64,000 bases of DNA from contig JABAKD010000023.1 in assembly GCA_012845835.1 (NCBI GenBank), positions 9,086,840-9,150,839 of the forward strand, given 5' to 3'. Both the position numbers and the translations under genes were made by a program. The notes beneath the pieces were generated by a model that had not been told where the DNA came from, made no database searches, and saw only the letters and a program-made list of their open reading frames with translations. Source of the DNA: Undaria pinnatifida. Lineage: Eukaryota; Sar; Phaeophyceae; Laminariales; Alariaceae. Below, one piece after another: positions 43,739 through 53,149 of this stretch (the first letter of the stretch is position 1; each line of letters begins with the position of its first letter).

Positions 43739-44042
43739 CCAGTCGCCTCGGTGGTGTATCAGGTTATCCTCGAGCCTGGTATAGGTCAGTTTCGCGAGTT
43801 AGAGCCCCGCCGAGTGCATACTCGTATATATTCGTTGGGACTTTTTCTTGTGCACCGTTTGACTTGCGGAAAGCGCGAGAGCGTGAGCAAGCAACACTCG
43901 ATGAAAAATCGACGAGCAGTGGGATTGCTAAACCCTATGCGCGATAGAAATTGAAGGCAAGAACCGGGGGGAAGAAGGGACGACACCTGCGACCACGGCT
44001 TGTCCAGAAGCTGGAAGGTAGAAGTGTGAGAAGAGAGTAAGA
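43739..44042 (+). mobile_element. SINE-A, full length, inside the satellite array
   Basis: CCAGTCGCCTCGGTGGTGTA head with two changes, GGTTATCCTCGAGCCTGG, GAGTTAGAGCCC (B box damaged), full body. It follows GATATCGTATC, and the satellite words AAAGTTCTAAAGATCGCGAT resume after it. Confidence 0.82.
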
Positions 44043-44599
44043 TCTAAAAGTTCTAAAGATCGCGATATATCACGCTCGATGTGTCGCAACCCAATCCTAT
44101 CGTATGATATACGTATACCCTTTTCTTTTTTCCATTTTACCCGGGCGTACGAGTTTGCAAGCGTCATCCTGTGGCAAGTTATGAAATTGTATGCGCATAT
44201 GTTTTGTCCGATGATCCGTCTTCTTCTTCTTCTTCCTCCTCTGTATTCCGTATTCCAACTGCAACTGCTTCCGGCCCTTACTGATTTTTTTTTTCGAGTG
44301 CTATGTTGTTGTTAGTGTTGGAGACCGCATCCAATTTTTCCCCCATGTGTCGCGTTATGAATACATGGCGATGTGTGATTTCGATGTGTCGCAACCTATA
44401 GAGGTTGCGAATCACTCGGTGGCGAGCCATGAGATTGTGTATGTCTCTTTTGCCCCGACGAGTCGCCTTCCTCGTTGTCCTGTCCTCCGTGTTCCATGTT
44501 CCGACTGCAAGTACGTCCGGCCCTCGCTGATTATTTTCCGAGTGCTATGTTGTTTTTTGTCCTGGATACCGTATCTATTTTGTTCGAAGACTCGCACTC

Positions 44600-44785
44600 T
44601 GGGCACTTTTTTTTTTGTCTTCATCCCATTCAGTATCCACGCACTACTCTCGCCCTTCCTCCCAGTGGTAACTCAGATCCGGGGGGTGCCCTCCTCCCCC
44701 CTCCCCCCTACGATGCGCGCCTTCATTTTTATCGCGAGAAGAATTCAGCATTTTCTTCGCTCGTGGACTCGCGTCGAATTGTGGA
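44600..44785 (-). mobile_element. SINE-B 3' part, inside the satellite array
   Basis: CATCCCATTCAGTATCCACG, GTGGTAACTCAGATCCGGG, TTTTTATCGCGAGAAGAA and GACTCGCGTCGAATTGTG. Satellite words resume at CATTGCGATGTATA. Confidence 0.65.
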
Positions 44786-44892
44786 CACATTGCGATGTAT
44801 AATTTTCTCGATTTATCGCAACCTAAAGAGTTTGCAAGTCATTCGGTGGCTATGTATCACGTGCTATATGTAGCTGTGAGATTGCTTACGTT

Positions 44893-44897
<5 letters not shown>

Positions 44898-44925
<28 letters not shown>

Positions 44926-45088
44926 CCTCCGGCGGATGGGGAAAAATAAAGCTTTAGCTCACCACACTTCCACGTATTTTCATACGCGTCGTGTGTCGAT
45001 TTAACTCAGCTGCTTTCGCAGCCCAACGCTAGCTGGCGCACCCTTCGGGTCCCATTGTAGGTATAGCGTAAGCTGTCCCTATCAGTAT
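44898..45088 (-). mobile_element. Retroposon-C with a 13-bp target site duplication
   Basis: The element is read on the minus strand, with a tail of about 26 T on + at 44898-44923, CCTCCGGCGGATGGGG, the full body, and the 5' end at GTAGGTATAGCGTAAGC. TACGTTTCTTTTT is present at both edges (about 44887-44899 and 45089-45101). A poly-A tail with a target duplication of this length is the signature of target-primed reverse transcription. Confidence 0.85.
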
Positions 45089-45724
45089 ACGTTTCTTTTT
45101 CCATCCGACGGTCCGTCTTCTTCCTCATCCTCCTCCTCCGTGTTCCATGTTCCAACTGCAAGTATTTCCGACACTCTTCCTGGTTATTTACCACAAAAAT
45201 ACACCGTGTTATTGTCGGATATCGTATCGAAAAGTTTGATACATGGAACCTCGAACTCTCGAAATATCGGATGTTTTGTGCGTTTTTCCGTGTTCAGTGG
45301 TCCAAACTGCAACTATGTTCCTGTCCTATGAATATAAGCCGACACGATTTTTTTTACCACGTCCGACGCTCTTGTTGGATATCGTATCGTATCGAAAGTC
45401 TCCGTATTGTACACCGAAATATGGATATCTCGATATACAGTTCGCGATTTATCACAGCCCTCATGTCACTGTGGATATATCGCGATATATTATAGGATAT
45501 ATATGATATATCGCTCTCCACATATCGCTAAATACCGGATATATCGGATCCGTTTTGTGTCTTCCGTCGTTCATCTCTATCATGGCGTCCGCGCATTGCT
45601 TATGCTGATGCTGCTGTATACACATTTCTACGTGCCGAACGAAAGGTTAACGTTGCCGACGCCGTGTACACCGAATTGATTTCTCGTTTGCTCGCTGCTG
45701 TTTTGTTCGTTAGTTCGTTAGTTT

Positions 45725-45895
45725 GCTTGTTTTTCACACACATACACTTTCCAGCTTCTGGACAAGCCGTGGTCACGGATGCCATCTCTCCTTCCCGCCC
45801 GGTTTTTGCCTTCAATTTTATCGCGCACACCGGTAGGATTCTGCAATCCCTCGGCTGATCGGTTTTTCATGGAGTGTTGCTGTCGTTTCGTATAC
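45725..45895 (-). mobile_element. SINE-A, 5' truncated
   Basis: CCAGCTTCTGGACAAGCCG, TGGTCACGGATGCC, GCCTTCAATTTTATCGCGC and TTTTTCATGGAGTGTTGCT; it stops before the tRNA-like head. Confidence 0.7.
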
Positions 45896-46077
45896 CGGGG
45901 TGGTACATACATATTTTTTGTTGGAAGTCGACAACATTGGTAGCACATGTCTAACGCATCATGTCATTCGTAAACTGCGTACACGATGCTTGAAGGCCTT
46001 TTCTGTTGTGAGTGATGGCGTCCTCTTCGAAGCAAGTACGTCATGTGTCGCGTCGACCCCTATCGGTAGAGCTGTGA

Positions 46078-46380
46078 GTCGGCGCGACTCAAGTCACCAG
46101 CTAGTTATTAATGGGAGTAATAGTTAGTCGTTTCCCGAAGGTGCCGACTATCGGACTTATTTGGCTTCCACAAGGGTAGCAACGATTGGTAAATGTAGGA
46201 GGCATTTTTTTATTTTTTTTCAAGGGGGGGCGTCCTCGGCCGGGTGGGGGCATATTTTTTCGCTCTCTTCGCTCTCCTGAGTTAAGCCGGCAAGTCGGCC
46301 GACCATGAGCTAGCTGGTTTCGCCTGCCGATACCTACCGATTAGTTTTTTATTTGTCAAGTCCTGCCGACTCACAGCTCT
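46078..46380. mobile_element. Family J MITE, best copy
   Basis: AGAGCTGTGAGTCGGCGCGA at the left and GTCCTGCCGACTCACAGCTC at the right are inverses over about 17 bp. Inside are GTTAGTCGTTTCCCGAAGGT, GCCGACTATCGGACTTATT and AAGCCGGCAAGTCGGCCGAC. A second copy is at 61803-62138. Confidence 0.75.
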
Positions 46381-47008
46381 TCCTTTCGGACTTGCGCAGG
46401 AAAAACTGACCATACAAACAGACGTTTACGACAACAGCAGTACTGACCATTCGAAGCAGCGCTTGCTTGCTGCTTGGATATTGTTGGTGATACGACGCAT
46501 GCTACGACACATGTTTCACTTTTTTTTTTGTCTTTTCGTTTTTTTTCTGAACGACTGGGCTCGTAATGTCCAAAATCGTCGCAAGGCCATGATTCTTATT
46601 TTGCAATCTGACTTCTTTTACATACCTTGGTGGTGGGTTTTGGGGTTCCTTCGCCCAAAATCGTCGGAAGGCCATGGTTCTTGTTTTGCAATCTGACCTT
46701 TTTTTTATGTACCTGTAGGCCATGGGTATTGTTCATCGTGTAACTCACCTCTTTTCGTCTGAAATCTTCTCTGAAAGACTGGGCTACTCAACCCAAAATC
46801 TTCGGGAAAAGGTCATGTTTTTGCATGAAATCACTCGGACTCTCGATGAATTCCACCCGGTGGCAACTTTGTTCTTATCCAACTCAGCTTTTTGGGAGAG
46901 GTCGTAAGCTCCCCAATTGAGGAGTAGTATTAGAAAAAATGTGGCGCACCTCTATCGTTGCACGCGTCGTGTTGTCCTTTCAGTTTCACTCGAAAACCGT
47001 TTTTGGGA

Positions 47009-47100
47009 TATAACCGCTCTAGAGCCCCCAAAAAATCCCTCCCCATACTGAATTGAAGTTAATTTGTCCCTCAAAAGGGTTTCCAGACGTGAAGGCGTTG
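47009..47100 (+). mobile_element. Family E mini-MITE
   Basis: TAACCGCTCTAGAGCCCCC, CCCTCCCCATACTGAATTG, AAGGGTTTCCAGACGTGAAG; ends decayed. Confidence 0.6.
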
Positions 47101-47247
47101 AGAAAGGAATCGGAGCTCCTTAGGTGGTTATAAGCCTCGGAACGCAAAAATCGGCGGGCCTCTACCGTAGCATGTGTGACGTCACGCGCGCCACGATTGA
47201 GGTATACCTTTTTTTGGCGAAAATGGCTTCTGAATGACGGGGCTCCC

Positions 47248-47337
47248 TTAACCCCTCCAGAGCCCCCAAACCCCTCCCCATACTAAAGCCAAGTAATTTC
47301 GTCCCCCAAAACGGGTTTCCAGTTGTTAAGGGGTTAA
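47248..47337 (+). mobile_element. Family E mini-MITE in the TTAA of family D
   Basis: Exactly 90 bp with TTAA at both ends. Left junction GGGGCTCCC-TTAA and right junction TTAA-ACCCAAAATCG are the two halves of the D word GGGGCTCCTTAACCCAAAATC. Confidence 0.8.
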
Positions 47338-47494
47338 ACCCAAAATCGCCGGAAATCAGCCACTTTTTTTTTTTTCTTGCAATATTCTTGTTGTGTACCT
47401 AGGCCGTGGGATTTTTCATCAGTTGGTGTGGTGGTAGCTGTTTTTAATTTTTCTTCAAATCAGTTTTTTTCGGAGAGGTCTTGAAAAAAAAAAA

Positions 47495-47585
47495 ACTTTC
47501 AAGAGCCCCTTAAAAAATCTCCCCCTATATAACTAACTTCAAGTAAGTTTTTCCCCCGAAAGGGTTTCCAGCAGGAAGGCGTTAA
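47495..47585 (+). mobile_element. Family E mini-MITE, diverged left end
   Basis: AAGAGCCCCTTAAAAAATC, CTAACTTCAAGTAAG, GAAAGGGTTTCCAGCAGG, GTTAAGCTCCCC. Here the target is the D word CTTAAGCTCC, a second TTAA site in family D. Confidence 0.65.
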
Positions 47586-47657
47586 GCTCCCCAATTGAGG
47601 AGCCTCGGATAAAAATCGGTGCTGCTCTACCATTTCCTGACTGCAATGGACTCAACG

Positions 47658-48730
47658 ACGATAGAGGTATTAAGGGGTCCCACTTTTTGGCGATAGATTA
47701 TTAAGGTATACCACTTTTTGACGATAGAGGTATTAGTTATCCACTTTTTTGAAGATAGAGTGATAGGACACTGGTAGTTAGCTGAGCAGAGCGGTACTGG
47801 GCGCTGCAGTGCTGATGATGACTGATAAGCTGAGAGTGCTGGTTCGCAGTGTTGATGCAGTAGCTCGGATCAAGAAGTGGTTTTTTGTCTTTTTATTACT
47901 GTCTCAGTGTAAGGCTGGGGAAGGAACAAGACTGACAACATGTGCGCGTGCTCCCTGCTCGTCCCGTCCTCACAGCTTGCTGTGAATCTATCTGCTTCAA
48001 CCACCCATCTCGTACTCTTTAGCAGCTAACCTCCATCCCGTGCCGCTCTTTCCACTGGCTCCCTGCCCTACTAGCCATCCCTCAGCCCTACCCTGGGCCA
48101 TGTCCTCTACAAGAGACCAGTGCTACCATGAGAGTCCGGGTGATTTTCCCATTCATTTTTTAATATACTTCATTCTGTTTTCGGTACAAATTCAAACATC
48201 CTATTCAAATCCAGCTCGTGCATCTTCCGAGATCTCACCTAGAGACTGGGTTGATTAGTCTGCTGCTGCACTGACCAGCTCTCTTCTGGCCCTACCCCTT
48301 CGTACGTCCAGAGTCTTTCGCTAGACCTAGGAGAACACCTTCAATTATTCCTAGTTTGCCATTCTCTCCTTTACCCTAGACAAACATCCCGATATTTCCA
48401 GCTGAAACCTGCTTGTTTCTCATACTAACTCTGAATGAAACCAAGTTGTTCATGCTTGAAGCCAGAGAAAACCAATCTCACCCACGAGGTATTAAGGTAT
48501 CCCGCTTTCTGGCGATAGAAGTATCTAGGTATACCACTTTTTGACGATAGAGGTATTAAGGTATACCGATTTCCGACGATAGGTACACCGCTTTTGGGTG
48601 ATAGACGTATCAAGGTATACCAATTTTTTGGCGGTAGAGGTGTCAAGGTATACCAATTTTTGGCGATAGAGGTATCAAGGTATACCACGTTTTGACGGTA
48701 AGAGGTATTAAGGTATACCAATTTTTGGCC
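47658..48730 (+). repeat. 32-bp minisatellite in two blocks, 47658-47760 and 48487-48730
   Basis: The unit GATAGAGGTATTAAGGTATACCACTTTTTG-like (shown by GAGGTATTAAGGTATACC and ACTTTTTGACGATAGAGG) has about three units in the left block and seven in the right. A 725-bp segment with different composition separates them; left ends GATAGAG, right begins GAGGTATTAAGG, so GAG is present on both sides. Confidence 0.75.
47761..48486. other. Unassigned 725-bp insert in the 32-bp minisatellite
   Basis: Low in repeats, without matches to other families in this window. It starts TGATAGGACACTGG and ends CAATCTCACCCAC. No TIR or clear coding frame. It could be a solo LTR, a DNA element with a 3-bp target duplication (GAG), or simply DNA between two separate minisatellites. 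Confidence 0.3.
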
Positions 48731-49069
48731 AAACGTTTCAGAATGGCGGCGGCTCTTAACCCCAAAATTGTTGGATCTCTTTCTTTTTTTTTCATTTTTT
48801 TGTTTCGGGCGGGGGGGGTCTTGAACCTCAAAATGGTCGGAATTTCTTTCTTTTTTTCTTGGGGGTATCATACCTAGGCCATCATGGGATTTTCCATCGG
48901 GTCTTACACTTTTGCATATTTTCTGTCTTGAAATCAGTTTTTGGGTGGGGGAAATAAAAATGAAACACACTGAAGCTAGGAGCCTCATGAAAAATGGTTG
49001 GTGCCAGACGCGTTCTACGTTAGAGGTAGCACTTCACGGGTAATTATTTTCCGGATGACGGGGCGCTCC

Positions 49070-49160
49070 TTAACCCCTTTAGAGCCCCCGAACCCTTCCC
49101 CTGTACTAAATCCAAGTAATTTTGTCCCTGAAAACGGGTTTCCAGTTGTTAAGAGGTTAA
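49070..49160 (+). mobile_element. Family E mini-MITE in the TTAA of family D
   Basis: 91 bp with TTAA at both ends, between GACGGGGCGCTCC and CCCAAAATCGGAGG, the same D site as at 47248 and 29812. Confidence 0.8.
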
Positions 49161-49339
49161 CCCAAAATCGGAGGAATGACAGTTCCCCCCCCCCCCCACC
49201 CCCCTAAATGATGTGTTTGTATACCAAGGCGACGGATCTAGTCATCGGGTTGCCTTTTTGCGTTTTCATCAAAATAAGTCACATTGTGCGAGGTGTATAG
49301 CGCCCCAAGCGACGGGCCTGAAAAAAAAGTAATGGTTGG

Positions 49340-49985
49340 TGCACCTCTATCGTAGTGCATCTCTTTTTTTTTGTTTCTTCTTTTTATATATTCACACACA
49401 TCTACTTTCCAGCTTCTGGACAAGCCGTGGTCACAGGTGTCGTCCCTTCTTCCCCCCCTTGGTTCTTGCCTTCAATTTTTATCGCGCATAGCGTTCAGCA
49501 ATCCCACTGCTCGTCGATTTTTCATCGAGTGTTGCTAACTTACGCTCTCGCGCTTTCCGCGAGTCCATTTGTGCACAAGAAAAAGTCCCCACGAATTTAT
49601 ACGAGTATGCACTCGGGGGGATTCGAACTCACGAAACTGACTTATAGCACCTTTATCATAGCATGAGTCGGGATACCTCTATCGTAGTGCACCTCTTTTT
49701 TTTTGTTTTCTTCTTTTTATCTGTTCACACACATCTACTTTCCAGCTTCTGGACAAGCCGTGGTCACAGGTGTCGTCCCTTCTCCCCCGCCCGGTTCTTG
49801 CCTTCAATTTTTATCGCGCATAGCGTTCAGCAATCCCACTGCTCGTCGATTTTTCATCGAGTGTTGCTAACTCACGCTCTCGCGCTTTCCGCGAGTCCAT
49901 TTGTGCACAAGAAAAAGTCCCCACGAATTTATACGAGTATGCACTCGGGGGGATTCGAACTCACGAAACTGACTTATAGCACCTT
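49340..49985 (-). repeat. Tandem duplication, about 325 bp, of a truncated SINE-A plus flank
   Basis: Two nearly identical copies (about 49340-49662 and 49665-49985) contain CCTCTATCGTAGTGCA(T/C)CTC, the SINE-A body from CCAGCTTCTGGACAAGCC to GGGGGGATTCGAACTCACG, and GCACCTTTATCATAGCATGA. Both lack the SINE A box at the same base, so one truncated SINE was duplicated with family D flanks. Copies differ by a few bases. Confidence 0.88.
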
Positions 49986-50034
49986 TATCATAGCATGAGT
50001 CGGGAGGCGGTCGGTCGATAACGCCATAACGCCG

Positions 50035-51080
50035 CACTTGTTATTGTCATGTATGTGGTGGTTCCATGTACCCCAGCTCGAAGAGGAATGAACGTGGAGT
50101 TGTTCTCAATTACTGCTGTTGTTGATTGCCTGGTGCTGTTGTAACATGCGGTCCTGAATCATCGGTGTTATTGTCATGTATTTGGTCGCTCTATGTACCC
50201 GATTCGAAGAGGGTTGAACGTGGAGTTGTTCTCAAAAACTGCTGTTGTTGATTGCCTGGTGCTGTTGTTACACGCGGCCCTGAATCATCGGTGTTATTTT
50301 CTTGTATTTGGTCGCTATATGTACCCGGGCTCGAAGAGGGTTGAGCGTGAAGTTGTTCTCGGTTGTTATTGTTGATTGCCTGGTGCTGTTGTTACACGCG
50401 GCCCTGAATCATCGGTGTTATTTTCATGTATTTGGTCGCTCTAAGTACCCGGGCTCGAAGAGGGTTAAACGTGGAGTTGTTCTCAATTACTGTCTGTTGT
50501 TGATTGCCTGGTGCTGTTGTTACACGCGGCCCTGAATCATCGGTGTTATTGTCATGTATTTAGTCGCTCTATGTACCCGGGCTCGAAGAGGGTTGAGCGT
50601 GAAGTTGTTCTCGGTTGTTGTTGTTGTTGATTGCCTGGCGCTGTTGTTACACGCCGTCCTGAATCATCGGTGGTATTTTCATGTATTTGGTCGCTCTATG
50701 TACCCGGGCTCGAAGAGGGTTAAACGTGGAGTTGTTCTCAATTACTGTCTGTTGTTGATTGCCTGGTGCTGTTGTTACACGCGGCCCTGAATCATCGGTG
50801 TTATTGTCATGTATTTAGTCGCTCTATGTACCCGGGCTCGAAGAGGGTTGAGCGTGAAGTTGTTCTCGGTTGTTGTTGTTGTTGATTGCCTGGCGCTGTT
50901 GTTACACGCCGTCCTGAATCATCGGTGGTATTTTCATGTATTTGGTCGCTCTATGTACCCGGGCTCGAAGAGGGTTGAACGTGGAGTTTTTCTCAATTAC
51001 TGCTGTTGTTGATTGCCTGGTGCTGTTGTTACACGTGGTCCTAAGTCATCGTCGTGGTTGTAACACGCGGCCCTAAATGA
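50035..51080 (+). repeat. Minisatellite of about eight 127-bp units
   Basis: CTGAATCATCGGTG recurs at about 50156, 50282, 50406, 50534, 50661, 50789, 50916 and (changed) 51044: spacing 124-128 bp. Units 4-5 and 6-7 form an almost exact 255-bp dimer repeat. Each unit has TACCCGGGCTCGAAGAGGGT and TTGTTGATTGCCTGG. Frames across it are short and end within each unit or dimer. Confidence 0.92.
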
Positions 51081-51104
51081 TCGCCGCAGTTCTAACCTTA
51101 GGTA

Positions 51105-51205
51105 CGTATTATAAAAATAAAAATACACTCCAGCTGTGAGATCAAAGATTTTGTCGAAACTCATCTTTGCAAGCTGTGTGTGATACTCCGATCGCGCGTA
51201 TAGAA
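51105..51205 (-). mobile_element. Family F arm tip, minus
   Basis: ATAAAAATAAAAATACACTC, CAGCTGTGAGATCAAAGAT, TCGAAACTCATCTTTGCAAG and ACTCCGATCGCGCG, starting next to the end of the 127-bp array. Confidence 0.78.
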
Positions 51206-51384
51206 TCAATCCAACGAGAAAAAATTGGATCAAAACGTTCGAGACTTTCGAAAAACAAAGCTACCTGTAGTGCTGTGGTGTCCGGTAGTCCCACACTTGA
51301 TGCTCTGTACACGTGTTCATGTGATGCGCAGTGTGCTTGGCGGACCATGAACTCGCGTTGACGGCTGGCTTTGTATTTGCTTCA

Positions 51385-51698
51385 TACCCACTTTTCTTTT
51401 GTTTTGGTCATCTCGTCTAGTATCTCCGCAGTTTATCTTTCTCTTTCTCCCACCCAACGCGCAACTCAGACCCGGGGGTCAATCAGCATCAAGCCCTTCT
51501 CCCACATCCCCACTACGATACATGCCTTCGTTTTTGTCGCGAGCAGAAATCAGCACTTTCTTCCCTCGTCGACTCGCGTCGTATTGTGCTTACCCACGCT
51601 AAAACACGACAATCTCCGTACCGAGATTTCAACCCGCGACTCCAACCTTAGCAGTGTTCGAGGTTAACCGTTACACCACTGGCGCGGGGCGACTGGCT
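51385..51698 (-). mobile_element. SINE-B, full length
   Basis: Minus-strand head CAGTCGCCCCGCGCCAGTGG, A-box-like TGGTGTAACGG, B box GGAGTCGCGGGTTG, then GACGCGAGTCGACGAGGGAA, CTCGCGACAAAAACGAAGGC, TGACCCCCGGGTCTGAG. This copy looks most like a true tRNA head. Confidence 0.78.
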
Positions 51699-51754
51699 CA
51701 TAATGAAAGAAGCAGTCCCTGAAGATGATCCGATGCTCCAGTCATTGAGTTTTG

Positions 51755-51820
51755 CGTACTGTGTGACCACGGACTCTAGATGTTTGATAAGAGTTAATGT
51801 GAGACAACAACAACAACGTA
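51755..51820 (-). repeat. Family H end with (AAC)n
   Basis: GTGTGACCACGGACTCTAGA, TAAGAGTTAATGTGAGA, CAACAACAAC. Confidence 0.55.
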
Positions 51821-52029
51821 CTGTACACGAAGTAACAATATGAGCGATTTCAATTCCAACGCATCAAAAGCGTTCTATTTTTTTTAATTCCTTTTTTTTT
51901 CAAGTAGGATATTAGTAAGACACCTGACGACGCAGAAAGAGTTTTGTTGTTGTTGTTGTTGTTGTTGTTGTCGTTGTTGTACACACCTGGCGCAGAATCA
52001 TAGAATTCTTATTTTGAGAACTTGAACAA

Positions 52030-52225
52030 AATTTCTTCTTTTTTTTAATCCTCCGGCGGACAATATGGGGAAAAATAAAGCTTAAGCTCGCCACACTTCC
52101 ACGTATTTTCGTACATACACGTCGTGTGTCATTTTTACTCAATTGTATTCGCAATCCAGCTGGTTTGCTGGCGCGTCCTTCAGTTCCCGGGGCAGCGACA
52201 GCGCGAGCTGTCCCTGGTGGCACTC
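52030..52225 (-). mobile_element. Retroposon-C, near full length, minus
   Basis: T run at 52018-52027, CCTCCGGCGGACAATATGGG (4-bp insertion), TAAGCTCGCCACACTTCC, CGTACATACACGTCGTGTG, GCTGGCGCGTCCTTCAG(T)TCCCG, GCGCGAGCTGTCCCTGG. Confidence 0.75.
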
Positions 52226-52242
52226 CCAGTTGCTTTTCCTAA

Positions 52243-52535
52243 TCATCACTTTTTACTCTCCGGCTAAACTTGTGAAAGATTTTACCCCCGAATTCAGGGT
52301 ATCTTCCTTTCTCCCCCGCCCGCCCTGCGGTGCGTGCATATATTTTGATCGCCCATAGGGGCTTAGCGTTCCCACTTTTCAGCTTGTTTTGCCTTGCTCG
52401 TAGATACATTTTGATCGATTTTTGCTTTTGCCTACTCATGCTCTCGCGCTTTCCGCTAGTCAGTGTTTTACGCAAAAAAATGGTCCCCGCGAGCACGAGT
52501 GTGCTCTCGGGAGGAGTCGGACCGGCTAGAGCTGA
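52243..52535 (-). mobile_element. SINE-A relative, diverged
   Basis: TTTACTCTCCGGCTAAACTT, TATATTTTGATCGCCCATAG, GCTCTCGCGCTTTCCGCTAG and GTGTGCTCTCGGGAGGAGTC keep SINE-A order with much change; a duplicated ATTTTGATCG word lies in the middle. Confidence 0.5.
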
Positions 52536-52539
52536 TTTT

Positions 52540-53145
52540 AGGGCCGGTCCTAGAACAGCGCAAGAAAGTCACGAACCCTGACAAAATGGTCACGATCCCT
52601 AGCATTTTGAAACTCTGAAAGTCTGACCTTTTGAGAAATAATCACGTTTCTTTTTTTTGTCAGGAATCCTCACGACATCATTTTTTGTGGAACATGTCAA
52701 AACGATTCAAAATCCGCGGATTCCTGATAAATTTTGGCGTTTCGCGAAAAGTTCGAACTTCTTTATGTCACGATTCCTGACATTTTTTTTTCGTATTTCG
52801 TTAGGAACGGACCTTAGTGGGGACGAAATTCACCGACTACTCCGCAGGGGACATTTGTTGTTGCGATGGTATGGGTCGAAATCACCCTAGCACCAAGCTA
52901 GTGGTCAATTATATTCTTGTCTGTGTTGACACTGCAACGATTTTCCATATTTTTCAGATTGCTGGGTGTCGACGGATGTCGAGAAGGACGCGAATTGAGA
53001 CATCACACCCAAAAAATGGCAGTGAAGTTATTTTTTGTCAAGAATGATATAGTTGTTTTTTTCACGTTTACCTGGTATATCGTATAATATGATTGATTGA
53101 TGATTCACCATGAATACGTGGAGTACTCGTATCTGATATAAAGCA
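52540..53145. other. No gene supported
   Basis: Words such as GTCACGAACCCTGACAAAATGG, GTCACGATCCCTAGCATTTTG and GTCACGATTCCTGACATTTTT suggest an old 60-190-bp repeat. The two overlapping frames at 52657-53047 have no motif I know. Confidence 0.4.
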
Positions 53146-53149
53146 CTAT

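Larger units (their letters stand above)
42470..45560 (+). repeat. Decayed satellite array, about nine units of 200-280 bp, split by insertions
   Basis: A unit made of (i) CGTGTTCCAACTGCAAGTA-TTCCGG, (ii) TCCTGATTATTTACCG-TGCTATGTT, (iii) GTTGGATATCGTATCGAAAG, (iv) ATACATCGAAATATCGGATT and (v) CTCGATGTATCGCGATGTAT recurs, in order, starting near 42485, 42745, 42995, 43630, 44250, 44490, 45140 and 45292. Between units lie a family F arm, two SINE-B fragments, one SINE-A and one retroposon-C. Units differ by 15-30% by eye, so the array is old and no longer being homogenised. Confidence 0.75.
46490..49355 (+). mobile_element. Head-to-tail family D cluster with nested family E
   Basis: Four or five D copies run in one direction with ends near 46491/46975, 46985/47170, 47170/47640, 48725/49005 and 49010/49350. 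Each boundary is a TCTATCGT(A/T)GCAC-type word joined to the next copy's GACGCG-type word. Copies carry GAATGACGGGGCTC, CCAAAATCGTCGG, CTAGGCC(G/A)TGGGATTTTTCATC and GAGAGGTC. Confidence 0.65.

Noticed and set aside
47761-48486. Solo LTR of a retrotransposon
   Set aside because: It starts with TG but lacks a clear 4-6-bp target duplication and matching ends; kept as unassigned.
50035-51080. CRISPR array
   Set aside because: Units of 127 bp repeat in full with no unique spacers, in a eukaryotic setting.
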